Assembly: GCA_965370315.1 (NCBI GenBank)
Contig: CBDUTO010000002.1
Coordinates: forward strand, 21,933-85,932
Reading direction: 5' to 3'
Source: 1-14-2-50-31-20 sp965370315
GTDB taxonomy: Bacteria; Bacteroidota; Ignavibacteria; Ignavibacteriales; Melioribacteraceae
Length of the DNA: 64,000 nt
The position numbers and the translations under genes are program-made. The notes under the pieces are model-generated. The model saw nothing but the letters and a program-made list of their open reading frames with translations. It was not told where the DNA came from and did no database searches. Positions 16,294 to 27,600 of this stretch are shown here, piece by piece (the first letter of the stretch is position 1; every line of letters begins with the position of its first letter).

Positions 16294-19200
16294 TTACTTC
16301 ACCTTTATCACCACAAAAGTAACATCATCATCAGGGTCTTTATCTTTAACCCATTCAGATCCAGCATTTTTAAGTTGTGTTATTATTTCCTCTGGAGTTT
16401 CTTCAGCTAAGTCTTCAAATAAATTTCTAGTGCGTTTGTAACCATACATCTCTTTTTTCTCATTAAATAATTCTGGAAAACCGTCACTCATCAATAGAAT
16501 TGTATCACCGCTACTTATTGTAGTTTCAATTAGAGAATATGGGAAATCTGTAAATGTACCTAAAGGCATACCTTTCATTACATGTTCCTCGATTGATTGA
16601 CTTTCACTTTTATATATAAAAACCGGAGGCATGCCAGCAGCCGACATTTGAATTTTGTTTCCAACAATCTTCAGCATTGTCATACACATCGAAAGCTTTT
16701 CTAAATGCATAAGTTTTAAGCATCTTGTCATTTCATGAAAAGTCTCAACAATGTTTGGATTAGGGGCAAGCACATTGAACAAACTTTTTGTTGTTGTAAC
16801 CATCGTTCCAGCTTTCATTCCATGTCCAGTTGCATCGCCAACAACCACTGTAAGCGTACCATCCATTCCAATATGGAAATCGTAATAATCACCACCAACT
16901 TCAGTTGCGGTTTTCATATATACAGCAATATCTAAATGGGGTAGTTGAGGTAATTCTTTTGGCAGCATCGAAAGTTGAAGCTGACGAGCTTCTTCGAGTT
17001 CTTTGGTTTTCCTATCGCTTTCAGCCTGCACTGCACGGGATTGTAATTCAGCAGCTTCCGCACGATGTTCGGCATCCTGAATTTTCATTCTTTCTTTTGC
17101 TTTGTGAAGCAATCGTCTTCTCTGTATTCTGTCTATTCCAAAAACTACCCCAACAAAAAATAATCCGTAAAATATATACGCAAATGTGGTTCTATAAATT
17201 GGTGGAGAAACATTTATCTTTAATGACCTATCATACTCACTTATTATTCCATACCCACTAATTGCTCTTACTTTAAATATGTATTCCCCAGGTTCAAGAT
17301 TTGTAAATGAAGCGAAATTTCTATCAGTATGAACCCAATGTTCATTAAAGCCTTCAAGTTTATAACTGATACGGTTCTTTGATGGACGAGAATAATGAAT
17401 AGATGCAAATTCAAATGATATATCATTTTGATCGAAAGTTAGATTCAATTCTTTTGTTTCAAATATTGAATTCTCCATTTCCAACTCACTCTTCTCATCA
17501 AATATTGAAATATCAGAAATACTTGCATCAGTGATAATTGGAATAGGTGGAGTATTATTTTCTGAACTTGGGTAAAACGCTGTGACACCATTGAATGTAC
17601 CAGTTAGTATTTCACCCTCCTGTGTCACAAAAGCACCTCCTCCGAAACCGCCAGAGACACCATCTTTACTGTCAAATTGTGTAGTTGACCAAACTTCTTT
17701 CTCCGAGGATCCAATTAATTTTGTAATTCCTCCGCTACTGCTTATCCACATGTTACCGCTAAAATCTTCAACTATTGAATTTATTGCGGTTAACGGTAGT
17801 TCCGGTATTGACGCATTGGAAATGAATTCCTCTTTTTCTGGGTCAAACCTGTAAAAGCCGGATGGGTCATATACGATCCACAACATTCCTTTTCTATCTT
17901 CAAATATTAAACTATGGGTAGCTACTGTACTATTTAATTTTTCGTTAGCATACTGTCTAAATTTACCTGAATATATATCATACTTAAATAGACCTTCAGT
18001 AGCTGTTCCAATCCACAATGTGTTTGGATATTTTCTACTGGTAGTTATAATATCAGAACCAAAAATTGGCATATATGATTTATTCTTTTTTTCACTTTCT
18101 ATTGTAGAACTGATTTCAGAGAATTCTTTTTCATCAAGTTTAAATAATTGTAAGCCGTACCAAGTGGAATCTTTTGGAGGCATTACATTAAATGCTCCAT
18201 AGGAATGACCAATATCTGTATGAAAATTAATTTTATAATTACCTGGCTTAAGCTTCATAGCTTCAATTTGAAGTCTATTTTTGCTGCCTCCTCCGGAATG
18301 AAATGTATTAAATATTGAATCCATTGACCATACAATGTTATTCTTTTCATCCAAGATAGATCCAAAATCATACATTCCACCATCAATCTCTCCTTCACCC
18401 AAACAAACTAATACCACATTAGTTTCTTCTGTAATTGAAATTGTTTCTGATAATTCTGCAGCTTCCCCAGCTTTGGTTATTGAGCTGATACTCTTTCCAA
18501 CTTTAACCATTTTTCTTATTCTATTTAATAAGTTATCAGCATACAGACGGTTTCCAATTGAAGGGATTGGATCTGATTTTTTAGTTTCGGTATTGAATAT
18601 TTGCCCACCAACATTACTGCTAATAACAATTTTATTTTTAGGTAGATATTGTAGACCATTTAAACTAGCATTTGCACCGAGGACTCTACGCTGCTCTACC
18701 AAAGGATATGTTTCTGTTTTCCTCGATTTTATATCAAAACTTGACAAATTTAAATCAGAGCTAAAAAACCAAATTCGATCATTTTCATCGAATACAATTT
18801 CCCTCATATTTGAATTTTCTGAATAAAGTGAGGGGAGCGGAATATTTAGTTTGGACATTTTATGATTTTTCAAATTAAACTTAAATATTCCTTGATTATG
18901 AGAACTTATATATAGTTCGTTTTTATTTTTAAAACTTGAAGCTATGGAAGTTGTAATTGCAAGTGAAGATTGATCAGTCCCATCTTTTTCAAAGGGATAT
19001 AATTTAAATGGTCTTCTTTTAGGATCATATTTTAGAATTCCACTATCAAATAGTCCAAGCCAATAAACACCAAAACTATCAATAAATTTTGTGGCAGGAA
19101 ATTTCCCAATTCCTCTATTCCACAGTTCATCACTCACTTTCTGTAATGTTAATTCACCAGAGGAAGAATGATATTTAAAAATTCCAATACCAGAACCATT

Positions 19201-20094
19201 TAAAAGAATGTTCCCGTCATCAGTTTCGTTTAAAGCAAAGAAAAAGACATCTTGACTTGAGGAATAATATTTCTTCCAACCATCAATTATTTTATAAGAA
19301 TGGGTTATCGGATTAAAAATTGCGAGAGTATTTTTTCCCGAAAACCAAATGTTTCCACTTCTATCTTCCATAATGCTAACTATTCCAATCGGTTGATCAT
19401 AACCGCTAATTTTATACTCTTCAAATATATTTTCGCTTTCATTATAAAAATAGATTCCCAAGCTAAATGAAGCAGCAAGTATATTCCCATTTCTCAACTG
19501 TGCCATGCCAATTACAACACTATTTTTTCTTTCAACAAGTGTATCTACACCTTTAATATTCAGCATAAATGGAATTGCCTCAAATTTTCTATCAACTTTA
19601 TTCCATTTTTGAATACTTGATCCGGCTGTCGAAATCCAAAAATTGTTTTTACTGTCAACCATAAATGAAAAAACATCACTATTCTTGGATCTGTTAGGAT
19701 ATTGCTCAATCGGAATATTTTCGAATGTATTTGTTTTTCTATCGAGAATGCTCACAACTCCGTTCGTGCCAATCCAGAGATTTTTATCACTATCCTCACC
19801 AATTGCTTGAATATCACTCGAAGGAAGAGATGTAGAGTCACCAGGTAAATTTTTATATACTTTGAATGAATATCCGTCGTATCTATTTAATCCATCCACA
19901 GTTCCAAACCACATAAAACCAAACCGATCCTGGTAAATTGTGCTTTTTATATTAAAACGTGCACTAGAGAGTCCCTCGGAAACACTAATATTTTCGTAGA
20001 GATATTCTTCCTGGGCATTTATAGAAGAGATAAAGAGAAACACAATAGACAAAACAAAGACTAATTTATTTATCAATATTATTTTTTTATTCAT
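16294..20094 (-). CDS. Two-component-regulator-propeller SpoIIE-type phosphatase (1)
   Basis: A 1266-residue transmembrane sensor phosphatase. It has a signal peptide (about 1-27, ending INAQ), a periplasmic beta-propeller of reg_prop units (for example FMWFGTVDGLNRYDGYSFKV, DKNLWIGTNG), a Y_Y_Y domain (about 905-945, YKLEGFNEHW), one membrane helix (about 968-990), a basic coiled coil with an AEHRAEAAELQSRAVQAE segment, and a PP2C/RsbU domain (about 1065-1266; EVGGDYYDF, GDATGHGMKAG, SDGFPEL, DDDVTFVVIK). An extra domain of about 110 residues (about 540-655; GEGEIDGGMYDFG, GHSYGAFN) is inserted in the propeller. The architecture replaces the usual histidine kinase output of such sensors by a phosphatase, so a periplasmic ligand should control STAS dephosphorylation. 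It is coupled to the downstream cytosolic phosphatase. Confidence 0.92.
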   Translation of the reverse strand: MNKKIILINKLVFVLSIVFLFISSINAQEEYLYENISVSEGLSSARFNIKSTIYQDRFGFMWFGTVDGLNRYDGYSFKVYKNLPGDSTSLPSSDIQAIGEDSDKNLWIGTNGVVSILDRKTNTFENIPIEQYPNRSKNSDVFSFMVDSKNNFWISTAGSSIQKWNKVDRKFEAIPFMLNIKGVDTLVERKNSVVIGMAQLRNGNILAASFSLGIYFYNESENIFEEYKISGYDQPIGIVSIMEDRSGNIWFSGKNTLAIFNPITHSYKIIDGWKKYYSSSQDVFFFALNETDDGNILLNGSGIGIFKYHSSSGELTLQKVSDELWNRGIGKFPATKFIDSFGVYWLGLFDSGILKYDPKRRPFKLYPFEKDGTDQSSLAITTSIASSFKNKNELYISSHNQGIFKFNLKNHKMSKLNIPLPSLYSENSNMREIVFDENDRIWFFSSDLNLSSFDIKSRKTETYPLVEQRRVLGANASLNGLQYLPKNKIVISSNVGGQIFNTETKKSDPIPSIGNRLYADNLLNRIRKMVKVGKSISSITKAGEAAELSETISITEETNVVLVCLGEGEIDGGMYDFGSILDEKNNIVWSMDSIFNTFHSGGGSKNRLQIEAMKLKPGNYKINFHTDIGHSYGAFNVMPPKDSTWYGLQLFKLDEKEFSEISSTIESEKKNKSYMPIFGSDIITTSRKYPNTLWIGTATEGLFKYDIYSGKFRQYANEKLNSTVATHSLIFEDRKGMLWIVYDPSGFYRFDPEKEEFISNASIPELPLTAINSIVEDFSGNMWISSSGGITKLIGSSEKEVWSTTQFDSKDGVSGGFGGGAFVTQEGEILTGTFNGVTAFYPSSENNTPPIPIITDASISDISIFDEKSELEMENSIFETKELNLTFDQNDISFEFASIHYSRPSKNRISYKLEGFNEHWVHTDRNFASFTNLEPGEYIFKVRAISGYGIISEYDRSLKINVSPPIYRTTFAYIFYGLFFVGVVFGIDRIQRRRLLHKAKERMKIQDAEHRAEAAELQSRAVQAESDRKTKELEEARQLQLSMLPKELPQLPHLDIAVYMKTATEVGGDYYDFHIGMDGTLTVVVGDATGHGMKAGTMVTTTKSLFNVLAPNPNIVETFHEMTRCLKLMHLEKLSMCMTMLKIVGNKIQMSAAGMPPVFIYKSESQSIEEHVMKGMPLGTFTDFPYSLIETTISSGDTILLMSDGFPELFNEKKEMYGYKRTRNLFEDLAEETPEEIITQLKNAGSEWVKDKDPDDDVTFVVIKVK

Positions 20095-20205
20095 TTTTTT
20101 GTTTCCTCATTTTCATCATTATTAATCGACTTCAAATAAATGAGTCTATCGATTGAAAAAAAATATTTATTAATTCTATTTAACCTTTTTTACAATAAAT
20201 GTTAC

Positions 20206-20270
20206 GTTCCGCCTACGCTCAAAAAACGAGCTACGTCGGACAGGCTCACCTAAAAGATTGGCGGGTGAAC
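20206..20270. repeat. GC-rich hairpin pair
   Basis: In an otherwise AT-rich spacer, GTTCCGCCTACGCTC (20206-20220) and GAGCTACGTCGGAC (20228-20241) form an imperfect hairpin around an A-rich loop, and TCACC (20246-20250) pairs with GGTGA (20264-20268). The base composition is unlike the surroundings, so this looks like an inserted REP-type element. It lies between two phosphatase genes and ends two bases before a stop codon. Confidence 0.5.
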
Positions 20271-20271
20271 A

Positions 20272-23200
20272 TCACTTTACTTTTATTACTACAAAAGTAA
20301 CATCATCATCTGGATCCTTATCATTCACCCATTCTGAGCCTGCATCTTTTAGTTTAGAAATAATATTTTCAGGCTCGGAGTCTGATATTTCTAAAAATGT
20401 ATTCTTTACTTTTCTATAACCAAATTGTTCATCCATACTATTTTTAAGTTCTGGCAACCCATCAGTTAATAATAAAATTACATCACCAGAATTCAATTCG
20501 CATTCTTTAACTTTATATGGGAAGTTATTCATAGTACCTAAAGGCATCCCTTCAAACTGAAATTCTTCAACAGAATCAGAAACTTTTCGATATAAATAAA
20601 CTGGAGGCATTCCTGCTGCTGACATTGATATTTTATCTTTTTGAATTTTGAGCATTGTCATGCACATAGAAAGATTTTGGAAATGCATCTGTTTAATACA
20701 TCTTCCCATCTCTTGAAATGTAAAGAGTATATCTTTATTTGATGCATAACTATTGAAAAGACTCTTGGCAGCTGTTACCATTGTGCCAGCTTTCATTCCA
20801 TGTCCAGTTGCATCACCAAGAACAACCGTGAGTGTTCCATCCATTCCAATATGGAAATCGTAATAATCGCCACCAACTTCTGTAGCGGTCTTCATGTAAA
20901 CTGCAATATCTAGATGCGGCAATTGGGGTAATTCCTTTGGTAGCATTGATAATTGAAGTTCTCTTGCTTCGTCAAGTTCTTTTGTCTTCCTTTCATTCTC
21001 TGCTTGTATAGCACGAGCTTGCAGCTCTGCTGCTTCAGCTCTGTGTTCAGCATCTTGAATTTTCATTCGTTCTTTAGCTTTGGCAAGAAGTCTTCTTCTT
21101 TGGATTCTATCAATTGAAAAAGCTATTAATAGGAAAAGAATTCCATAACCAACATATGCCCATGTAGTTTGCCACCATGGTGGGCTTATTATTATTTGGA
21201 TTGACCTACCATTCTCATTCCAAATACCATCTCCATTTGAGCCTTTTACTCTGAAAATATATTCACCTGGATCTAAATTTGTAAATGATGCAAAATTTCT
21301 ATCGGAGTCATACCATTTATCATTAAAACCCTTTAGTTGATAGGAAATTTTATTTTTGCCAGGTCTTGAAAAATGTATTGAAGAGAATTCAAAGGCAATA
21401 TCATTCTCAAAATAAGAGAGCTCAATTTTGTCAGTATTATAAATTCCCTCATTTAACAAATATCCAATCGAATCATCAAAAACCGAGACATCATCAATTT
21501 TAAAATCATAAACAACAATATCTGGCTCAATACTATTTATTCCACCTGGCGTAAAAGAAATTACACCACCTTTACCTCCAAAAAACAATTTTCCATTTTC
21601 ATTCTTCCAAACAGCTACTGACCGAATAATACCTTCAATCCCATCTCTATTGTCATAATTAACAAAAACATATTCATCCAACGGAGCATTTTTGTTTAGC
21701 TTTGAAAGTCCTCCTGATGAATAAATCCATATTGCTCCAATATTGTCTTCAACAATACTTGATACTATTCCACCAGGTAAACCGTCAGAGGTAGAAAATG
21801 TATTAACCTCATCAGTTAGTGGATCAAGCCTAATAAGGCTAGCATAAGTACCCACCCAAATTATCCCGTCAATATCTTCATATATAGAATTAATAAAATG
21901 ACTTGCATCCGTCAAGTTACTTTTGTCAAAATTATACTGTTTATACTCTCCGGTGGTTAAATCATATCGGAAAAAGCTATGTGTAAATGTACCTATCCAA
22001 ACAGTATTCGTAAATTTATTACTGAACTCAACTACTCTTCCGGCTTCAAAAGGAAGATGAAAAGAATTTTCTAACTCTTTATTTAGAAGTAAACTTATTT
22101 CTGAGGAAGTTTCTTTTGAAATTTTATATACTTCAATACCCCAATAATTTGAATCTGAAGGAGCAGTTACATTCCAATTACCAAATGAATGACCAATATC
22201 AGAAGAAAAGTTTAAATTATAATCTCCCTCTTGAAGTTCTAATGTTTCTAATGCAACTCTATTTTTGAAACCACCACCTGCATAAAATGTTTTGTTTATG
22301 TCAGACATCTCCCAGATTACTTTTCCTGAAACATCTCTAAAACTTCCTCTATCGTGCATACTAACATCCGCTCTACCTTCTCCTACTCCCAGTATTATTA
22401 CACTTGAGCTTTTATCTAATGAAAATTTCTTTTCAATATTTTGCCCCTCACCTACTTTTAGAATTGAGCTCAGAGGAGTTTGTTCTTTTCTGATTTTAGA
22501 AATGATACTTTCTAATTTCGGACTAAGATTCTTATTCATGATTCTGGGTATAGATGTAAATGAATTGGTCTTGGGATTAAAAACATCAACCCCCTGATTT
22601 GAAGAAACCCAGATTTCATTTTTAGGACTAATATCAATTGAATTTATAATTAAAGGTCTTGCTGTTTTTTCAATGTGTGGAGATTCAAATGTTGTTATTA
22701 TTTTTGAATTAATGTCATATTTTTTTAGTGGACTGTTATTAATAGAGAACCAAATGTTTCCCAGGTAGTCAATATCAAAATCATTTATTAAATTATTAGA
22801 GTCACTCTTAACAGCAGCATCATTCAATTTTAACTTTGAAATAATTTTTGAATTAATATCATATTCAAGCAAACCTTCTATATTTGATCCTACAATAATT
22901 TTTGATTTATTACTAAGTGTTCCTTCAATACTATTAATAATAGATTGATCACTATTTTTGTTTGAAACTGAAATGCGGTCAAATTCAAATTGATTTGAAT
23001 TTGGATCAAGTTGTGAAATTCCTCCCCCCATATATGAAATCCAAATAATGCCGTATCTATCCCTATACATTGTGTTTATTCGGTTATTAGATATACTAAG
23101 TAATTTTGCAGGGTCGTTAACATATTGCACAATCTCTTCTAATTGATGATCAACCATAAACAGACTGTGAGTCCAGACAGATATCCAAAAATTTCCAGCA

Positions 23201-24018
23201 AAATCTTCAACTATCCCATAATGATCGTTATAGTTAGTTTTCAACTTTGAGTAATCTTTCAAATTAATTTCTTTAAATGAGTATTGAGTTGGAGAATATT
23301 TAATTAATTTACCACCTCCAGATAACCAAACATTTCCTTTACTTCCTTCGATAATTCTAAAAATTTTCTTAGGGGTATAACCAGGTTTTAAATAGAATGG
23401 TTCAAATTTATTTGTAGACGGATTATATTTTTTCAATCCGTTCGCAGCATCTGCAGCAAGAATAACCCCATTCCTTAATTGAGTAACAGTTTGTACTCCT
23501 CCCCATGTTGTGGTCTCATTATTATCACTCAATTCTATATTAACAAATTTATCAGTTTTTTTGTCATACCTAATTAATCCATTTTCATCAAAAGAAAACC
23601 AGACTCGTCCTTGATTATCGAGCAAAGCTGATAACGCTGCTGGCTGACTTTTAAATGTGAGGTCATCAAATGAATAGCGTTTAAATTTATCAGTTTTTCT
23701 ATCCAGTTTTCCAATTGAATTAAAACACGCAACCCATAGATTTCTATCCAAATCTTCAATTATTTTCATTGTTGCATTATCAGGAAGTGATTCAACATCT
23801 CCCTGCTTATTTTTATATATTTTTACAGAATTGCCATCGTACCTATTTAATCCGTCTGAAGTTGCTATCCACATAAAGCCATAGCTGTCTTGGAAAAAAT
23901 CAGACACATTTGTATTTGACAATTCTTCAGATGCGGAAAATTTTTTAAAATGATAGTTCTGCTGTGCAGATAATAAACTTAACATGAACAAGTGGATATA
24001 TAAAATACGTTTTAGCAT
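20272..24018 (-). CDS. Two-component-regulator-propeller SpoIIE-type phosphatase (2)
   Basis: A 1248-residue paralogue of the protein at 16294-20094, with the same order: signal peptide (about 1-18, ending LSAQ), reg_prop beta-propeller (FMWIATSDGLNRYDGNSVKI at the start), an inserted domain of about 110 residues (about 516-633; GEGRADVSMHDRG, GHSFGNWN), Y_Y_Y domain (about 873-936; YQLKGFNDKWYDSD), membrane helix (about 948-969), coiled coil and PP2C/RsbU domain (about 1048-1248; EVGGDYYDF, GDATGHGMKAG, TDGLPEL, PDDDVTFVVIK). All metal-binding acidic residues are present. From the coiled coil onward it is almost the same as paralogue 1, while the propellers have diverged, which fits duplication followed by change of ligand. 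It lies 177 bases upstream of paralogue 1. Confidence 0.92.
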   Translation of the reverse strand: MLKRILYIHLFMLSLLSAQQNYHFKKFSASEELSNTNVSDFFQDSYGFMWIATSDGLNRYDGNSVKIYKNKQGDVESLPDNATMKIIEDLDRNLWVACFNSIGKLDRKTDKFKRYSFDDLTFKSQPAALSALLDNQGRVWFSFDENGLIRYDKKTDKFVNIELSDNNETTTWGGVQTVTQLRNGVILAADAANGLKKYNPSTNKFEPFYLKPGYTPKKIFRIIEGSKGNVWLSGGGKLIKYSPTQYSFKEINLKDYSKLKTNYNDHYGIVEDFAGNFWISVWTHSLFMVDHQLEEIVQYVNDPAKLLSISNNRINTMYRDRYGIIWISYMGGGISQLDPNSNQFEFDRISVSNKNSDQSIINSIEGTLSNKSKIIVGSNIEGLLEYDINSKIISKLKLNDAAVKSDSNNLINDFDIDYLGNIWFSINNSPLKKYDINSKIITTFESPHIEKTARPLIINSIDISPKNEIWVSSNQGVDVFNPKTNSFTSIPRIMNKNLSPKLESIISKIRKEQTPLSSILKVGEGQNIEKKFSLDKSSSVIILGVGEGRADVSMHDRGSFRDVSGKVIWEMSDINKTFYAGGGFKNRVALETLELQEGDYNLNFSSDIGHSFGNWNVTAPSDSNYWGIEVYKISKETSSEISLLLNKELENSFHLPFEAGRVVEFSNKFTNTVWIGTFTHSFFRYDLTTGEYKQYNFDKSNLTDASHFINSIYEDIDGIIWVGTYASLIRLDPLTDEVNTFSTSDGLPGGIVSSIVEDNIGAIWIYSSGGLSKLNKNAPLDEYVFVNYDNRDGIEGIIRSVAVWKNENGKLFFGGKGGVISFTPGGINSIEPDIVVYDFKIDDVSVFDDSIGYLLNEGIYNTDKIELSYFENDIAFEFSSIHFSRPGKNKISYQLKGFNDKWYDSDRNFASFTNLDPGEYIFRVKGSNGDGIWNENGRSIQIIISPPWWQTTWAYVGYGILFLLIAFSIDRIQRRRLLAKAKERMKIQDAEHRAEAAELQARAIQAENERKTKELDEARELQLSMLPKELPQLPHLDIAVYMKTATEVGGDYYDFHIGMDGTLTVVLGDATGHGMKAGTMVTAAKSLFNSYASNKDILFTFQEMGRCIKQMHFQNLSMCMTMLKIQKDKISMSAAGMPPVYLYRKVSDSVEEFQFEGMPLGTMNNFPYKVKECELNSGDVILLLTDGLPELKNSMDEQFGYRKVKNTFLEISDSEPENIISKLKDAGSEWVNDKDPDDDVTFVVIKVK

Positions 24019-24189
24019 TATTCTTTTTATTCCTAATAATTTAAATTGTTTTTCGAGCTATTTCATAGTATTAGAACAAATGTGATATCATTAGTGAGTG
24101 CCAATTACTTCAATCTTTAATTCTGCAAACTCATAACCCAAGCATGCTATAACCACATACTTGGGTTTGATTTTTCCTCACACAATTAC

Positions 24190-24513
24190 CTAAGCCATCA
24201 CTTTGCTAATTTGAATGGTTGGTTCAATATCAGTAAAATTTGGCAGGTCTCCCATAATCTCACCAGCGTTGGGGTCAAACGATTTTTGAAAATCTTCGAG
24301 AGTATTGAAATACATATTTCCCATGGCTACATAAGGAGCAGGTGAACCTGGCGAACCACCGCCTAATCCAACTTCAGAAGTGGCGCCTTTCAAAGCATCA
24401 CCTAATAAACTCCCAACAAGAGATAAGTGTTTTCCACAATAATAGTCGACATCAAATTTTTTCCCTTCGGTGTTTGGATATAATACGCTTACTTTTATCA
24501 TTCCTTTATTCAT
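24190..24513 (-). CDS. EthD-family protein
   Basis: A 107-residue ferredoxin-like alpha/beta-barrel protein of the EthD family. It shows the hallmarks VSVLYPNTEGKKFDVDYYCGKHLSLV, split here as a strand followed by the F-D-x-x-Y-Y-x-x-K-H-L motif, and a C-terminal strand with IEPTIQISKV. Family members are small dimeric proteins linked to degradation of ethers or aromatic compounds, mostly with no proven reaction. Length matches the family. It sits between two phosphatase genes on the same strand, separated by 92 and 171 bases, and has no evident connection to signalling. A GGAGCAACAAATG start region gives a usable ribosome site. Confidence 0.82.
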   Translation of the reverse strand: MNKGMIKVSVLYPNTEGKKFDVDYYCGKHLSLVGSLLGDALKGATSEVGLGGGSPGSPAPYVAMGNMYFNTLEDFQKSFDPNAGEIMGDLPNFTDIEPTIQISKVMA

Positions 24514-24605
24514 TTGTTGCTCCTTCTTCCATATGTTACGTGTTTATTAATGTGACCAGCTACTTTAGTTGTTTCACATTTTTAGTCTTCAATTTTTAAT
24601 TGTAA

Positions 24606-27600
24606 TTATTTAATCTTAATTACTACAAAAGTTACATCATCATCTGGGTCAGTATCTTTATTCCATTTACCGCACAAACCTTTAAACTCAGATATTATTT
24701 CCTCTGAAGATCTTGAACCATTTTTTCTAAAAATTTCTTTTACTCTTTCGTAACCAAATTCTTCATTGCCTTCATTTAATAACTCAGGCATTCCATCGCT
24801 TAATAGTAAGATGGCATCACCAGAACTAACATTTAAGGGTTTAGATTCATACTGAATTTTATTCATAGCTCCGAGAGGAAGTGATTCAATTAAAATTTCT
24901 TCCACTTCTTTTTTATCTTCTCTAAAGATGTAAACTGGTGGCATTCCAGCACTGATAATATTTATCTGATCATTTTTAATTTGCAAGCAGTTTAAAGCCA
25001 TCATCAATCTGCCGAGTTGCATATCTTTTATTGTGTTATTACAATTATTAAAGAAAGGAGTTAGCTCATTATTTGATCTGTCGGACATAAAGAGAGATTT
25101 CATAATAGAAACCATCATACCTGATTGCATGCCGTGCCCGGTAGCATCACCAAGTATTACTGTAAGTGTGCCATCAGAATGTAAATGGAAATCATAATAA
25201 TCTCCACCAACCTCTGTAGCGGTCTGCATAAAAACTGCAATATCTAGATTATCAACTTTGGGTAATTCTTTTGGGAGCATAGAAAGCTGCAATTGACGTG
25301 CTTCCTCAAGTTCCTTCGACTGCCTATCATTTTCAGCTTGCATAGCTCTAGATTGAGTTTCAGCAACTTTTGCTTGCAGTTCCGCTGCTTCAGCTCTAAG
25401 GCTCGATTCCCTTATCCGTGCTTCAGTTTTTTCTTTTTTAATTCTTAAAGCTTCTTTTAATCGCATCCTTCTTTGTTCAAATTTTCGAATACTAAAAATT
25501 ATATAAGTCAGTAAAAGTATATAAAATGAATATGCCCACCATGTATTCCAAAAAGGTGGTGATATTACAAATGAATATTTAACTTCATTTGTCTTTACTC
25601 CATTTGAAGTAATACCCTTAACTTTAAAAGTATATTCTCCGGGAGGAATGTTTTGATAATCTGCATATGCAATTTCGCTAGGTCTAGACCAACTTTTATC
25701 ATAGCCTTCCAATATGTATTCATAATTAGTTTGTGTTGGGTCTTTAAAATTTAATGCTGCAAATTCAAATGAAATAGAACTTTGATTATAAGATAAATCG
25801 GTAGGAAATGTGTAGTGATACAGAGAAGTATCAATTGAAACAGAAGATATTTTAAGTGGATAGCTCTTATCTTCTATTTTACGAATGTATACGCCAACAT
25901 TGCTATAGTACATCATAAGATTATCGTTAATATCTATTGCCGCAGCATAAACTCCACCAGAAACAATATTTGGCTCATCATAGTATGCTTGGAAATTATC
26001 TCCATTAACAACCAACGCTCCCGATGGGAAACCGAATGTTAAATTCCCTTTAAAATCTGTGATTGGGTTCCCAATACTAGCTGATGGAAGACCATTCTTT
26101 TTTGTATAGAAAATTAAATTAGTTCCATCAAAAACAACAAGTCCTCTGTTTCTCAATCTAATATACAATCTGTTGCCTGCTTGTATTTCAGTTTGTGTTC
26201 CAGCTACACTCGCACCCTTTAAGATTCTGAAATCAGCATTGGCATCAACACTATCAATTAGATTGATAAATCTATCTCCATTAAAATTATAAAATCCCCC
26301 AGCTGTTAGAAAATACATTCCATTATCTAACGTTCCCACATAATGTAATTGTGTATTGGGGATATTCCAACTTTCATTGGGCTTTCTCCATTTTTCACCA
26401 TCATATATTAAAACACTTGTAGGAACCGAAGTTAATTCGTTGAGATTATCAGCGAAGAGTCCCTCCAACCAGAGGTTATTATTGTACGATTCTTTTATTG
26501 AGATTAGCTGATATTTTTTACTCTTCTCCTCCTCACTAAAAGGTGATTCAATTTCAATAAATTTATTACCATCAAATTTTCCCAGATAAAAATCCGCTCT
26601 GGTAACATCACCATATTTAGGTCTAACATAATTCTGCCACGAAAATATTTCACCATTTGAAGTTTCGAAAATGTTTGAAACATTATAATCTTTTTTCCCG
26701 GTGCTAGGAATATTCTTAAATTTAAAAATCCAATCCCCTTCACCATTTCTTATCTCTCGAGCATATACAATCCCTTTATCAGTGGCTAACCAGATTCTAT
26801 GTTTCGTATCTTGAAATGTGTTAAATGTTACGTTACTTTTTAGTCCATCTTCCTCACTATATTTTCTTAACCTTTTACCATCCCAAATATTAATTCCCGT
26901 ATTTACAATGTTAACATAAGCTGGTATTTCAGAATATGAGTATGAAATCCAAACTATTCTGTTTCTATCTGAATACAACATTGGTATTCCACCATCTGTG
27001 GCTTTTATGAGACCGTCCTCCTCGGTAAGCATCTTAGACTTATTTGGATAGTAAATTCCAAATCCATCATTTCTACTTATCACATTTCCATCTTTAATTT
27101 CACTAATAGGAAATCCATTAAAGGCATCAATTTTTTTCCATGCACCACTCTTGTATGCAAAAAACTGTGTTGGATAGATAGAACTCTGGGTTTGATTTGA
27201 AGTGATAGTATTAAAAACTAATAATTCTGGAAAGTATTTATTCCTTTTTGTAAAAAAAGTACTTCCGTAGCTAAAGTCAATTAATTCCTTATTAGTTTTT
27301 AAATTTTTAAGAACATCTAATTCTTTAAATAGTTCTGAGTAGTTCCATTTTCCATTTTTATATTCATAGATTGTTTTATTATCTCTATCAAATTTTTGTG
27401 CTTCTATGCTAGAAGTTGTTGCAAATACTTTATCCAATGCTTTACTATAATATACCATTATAGGAATTTGATTGGAAGGAATTATTTTATTCAACTCTGG
27501 ATATTGACGAAATTGATTCCCATCATACATTAAAACGCCTAATGTGTTGTTTTTTTCAGCATAATTACTATTTAGAAAAATATTAACTCCACGAAATACT

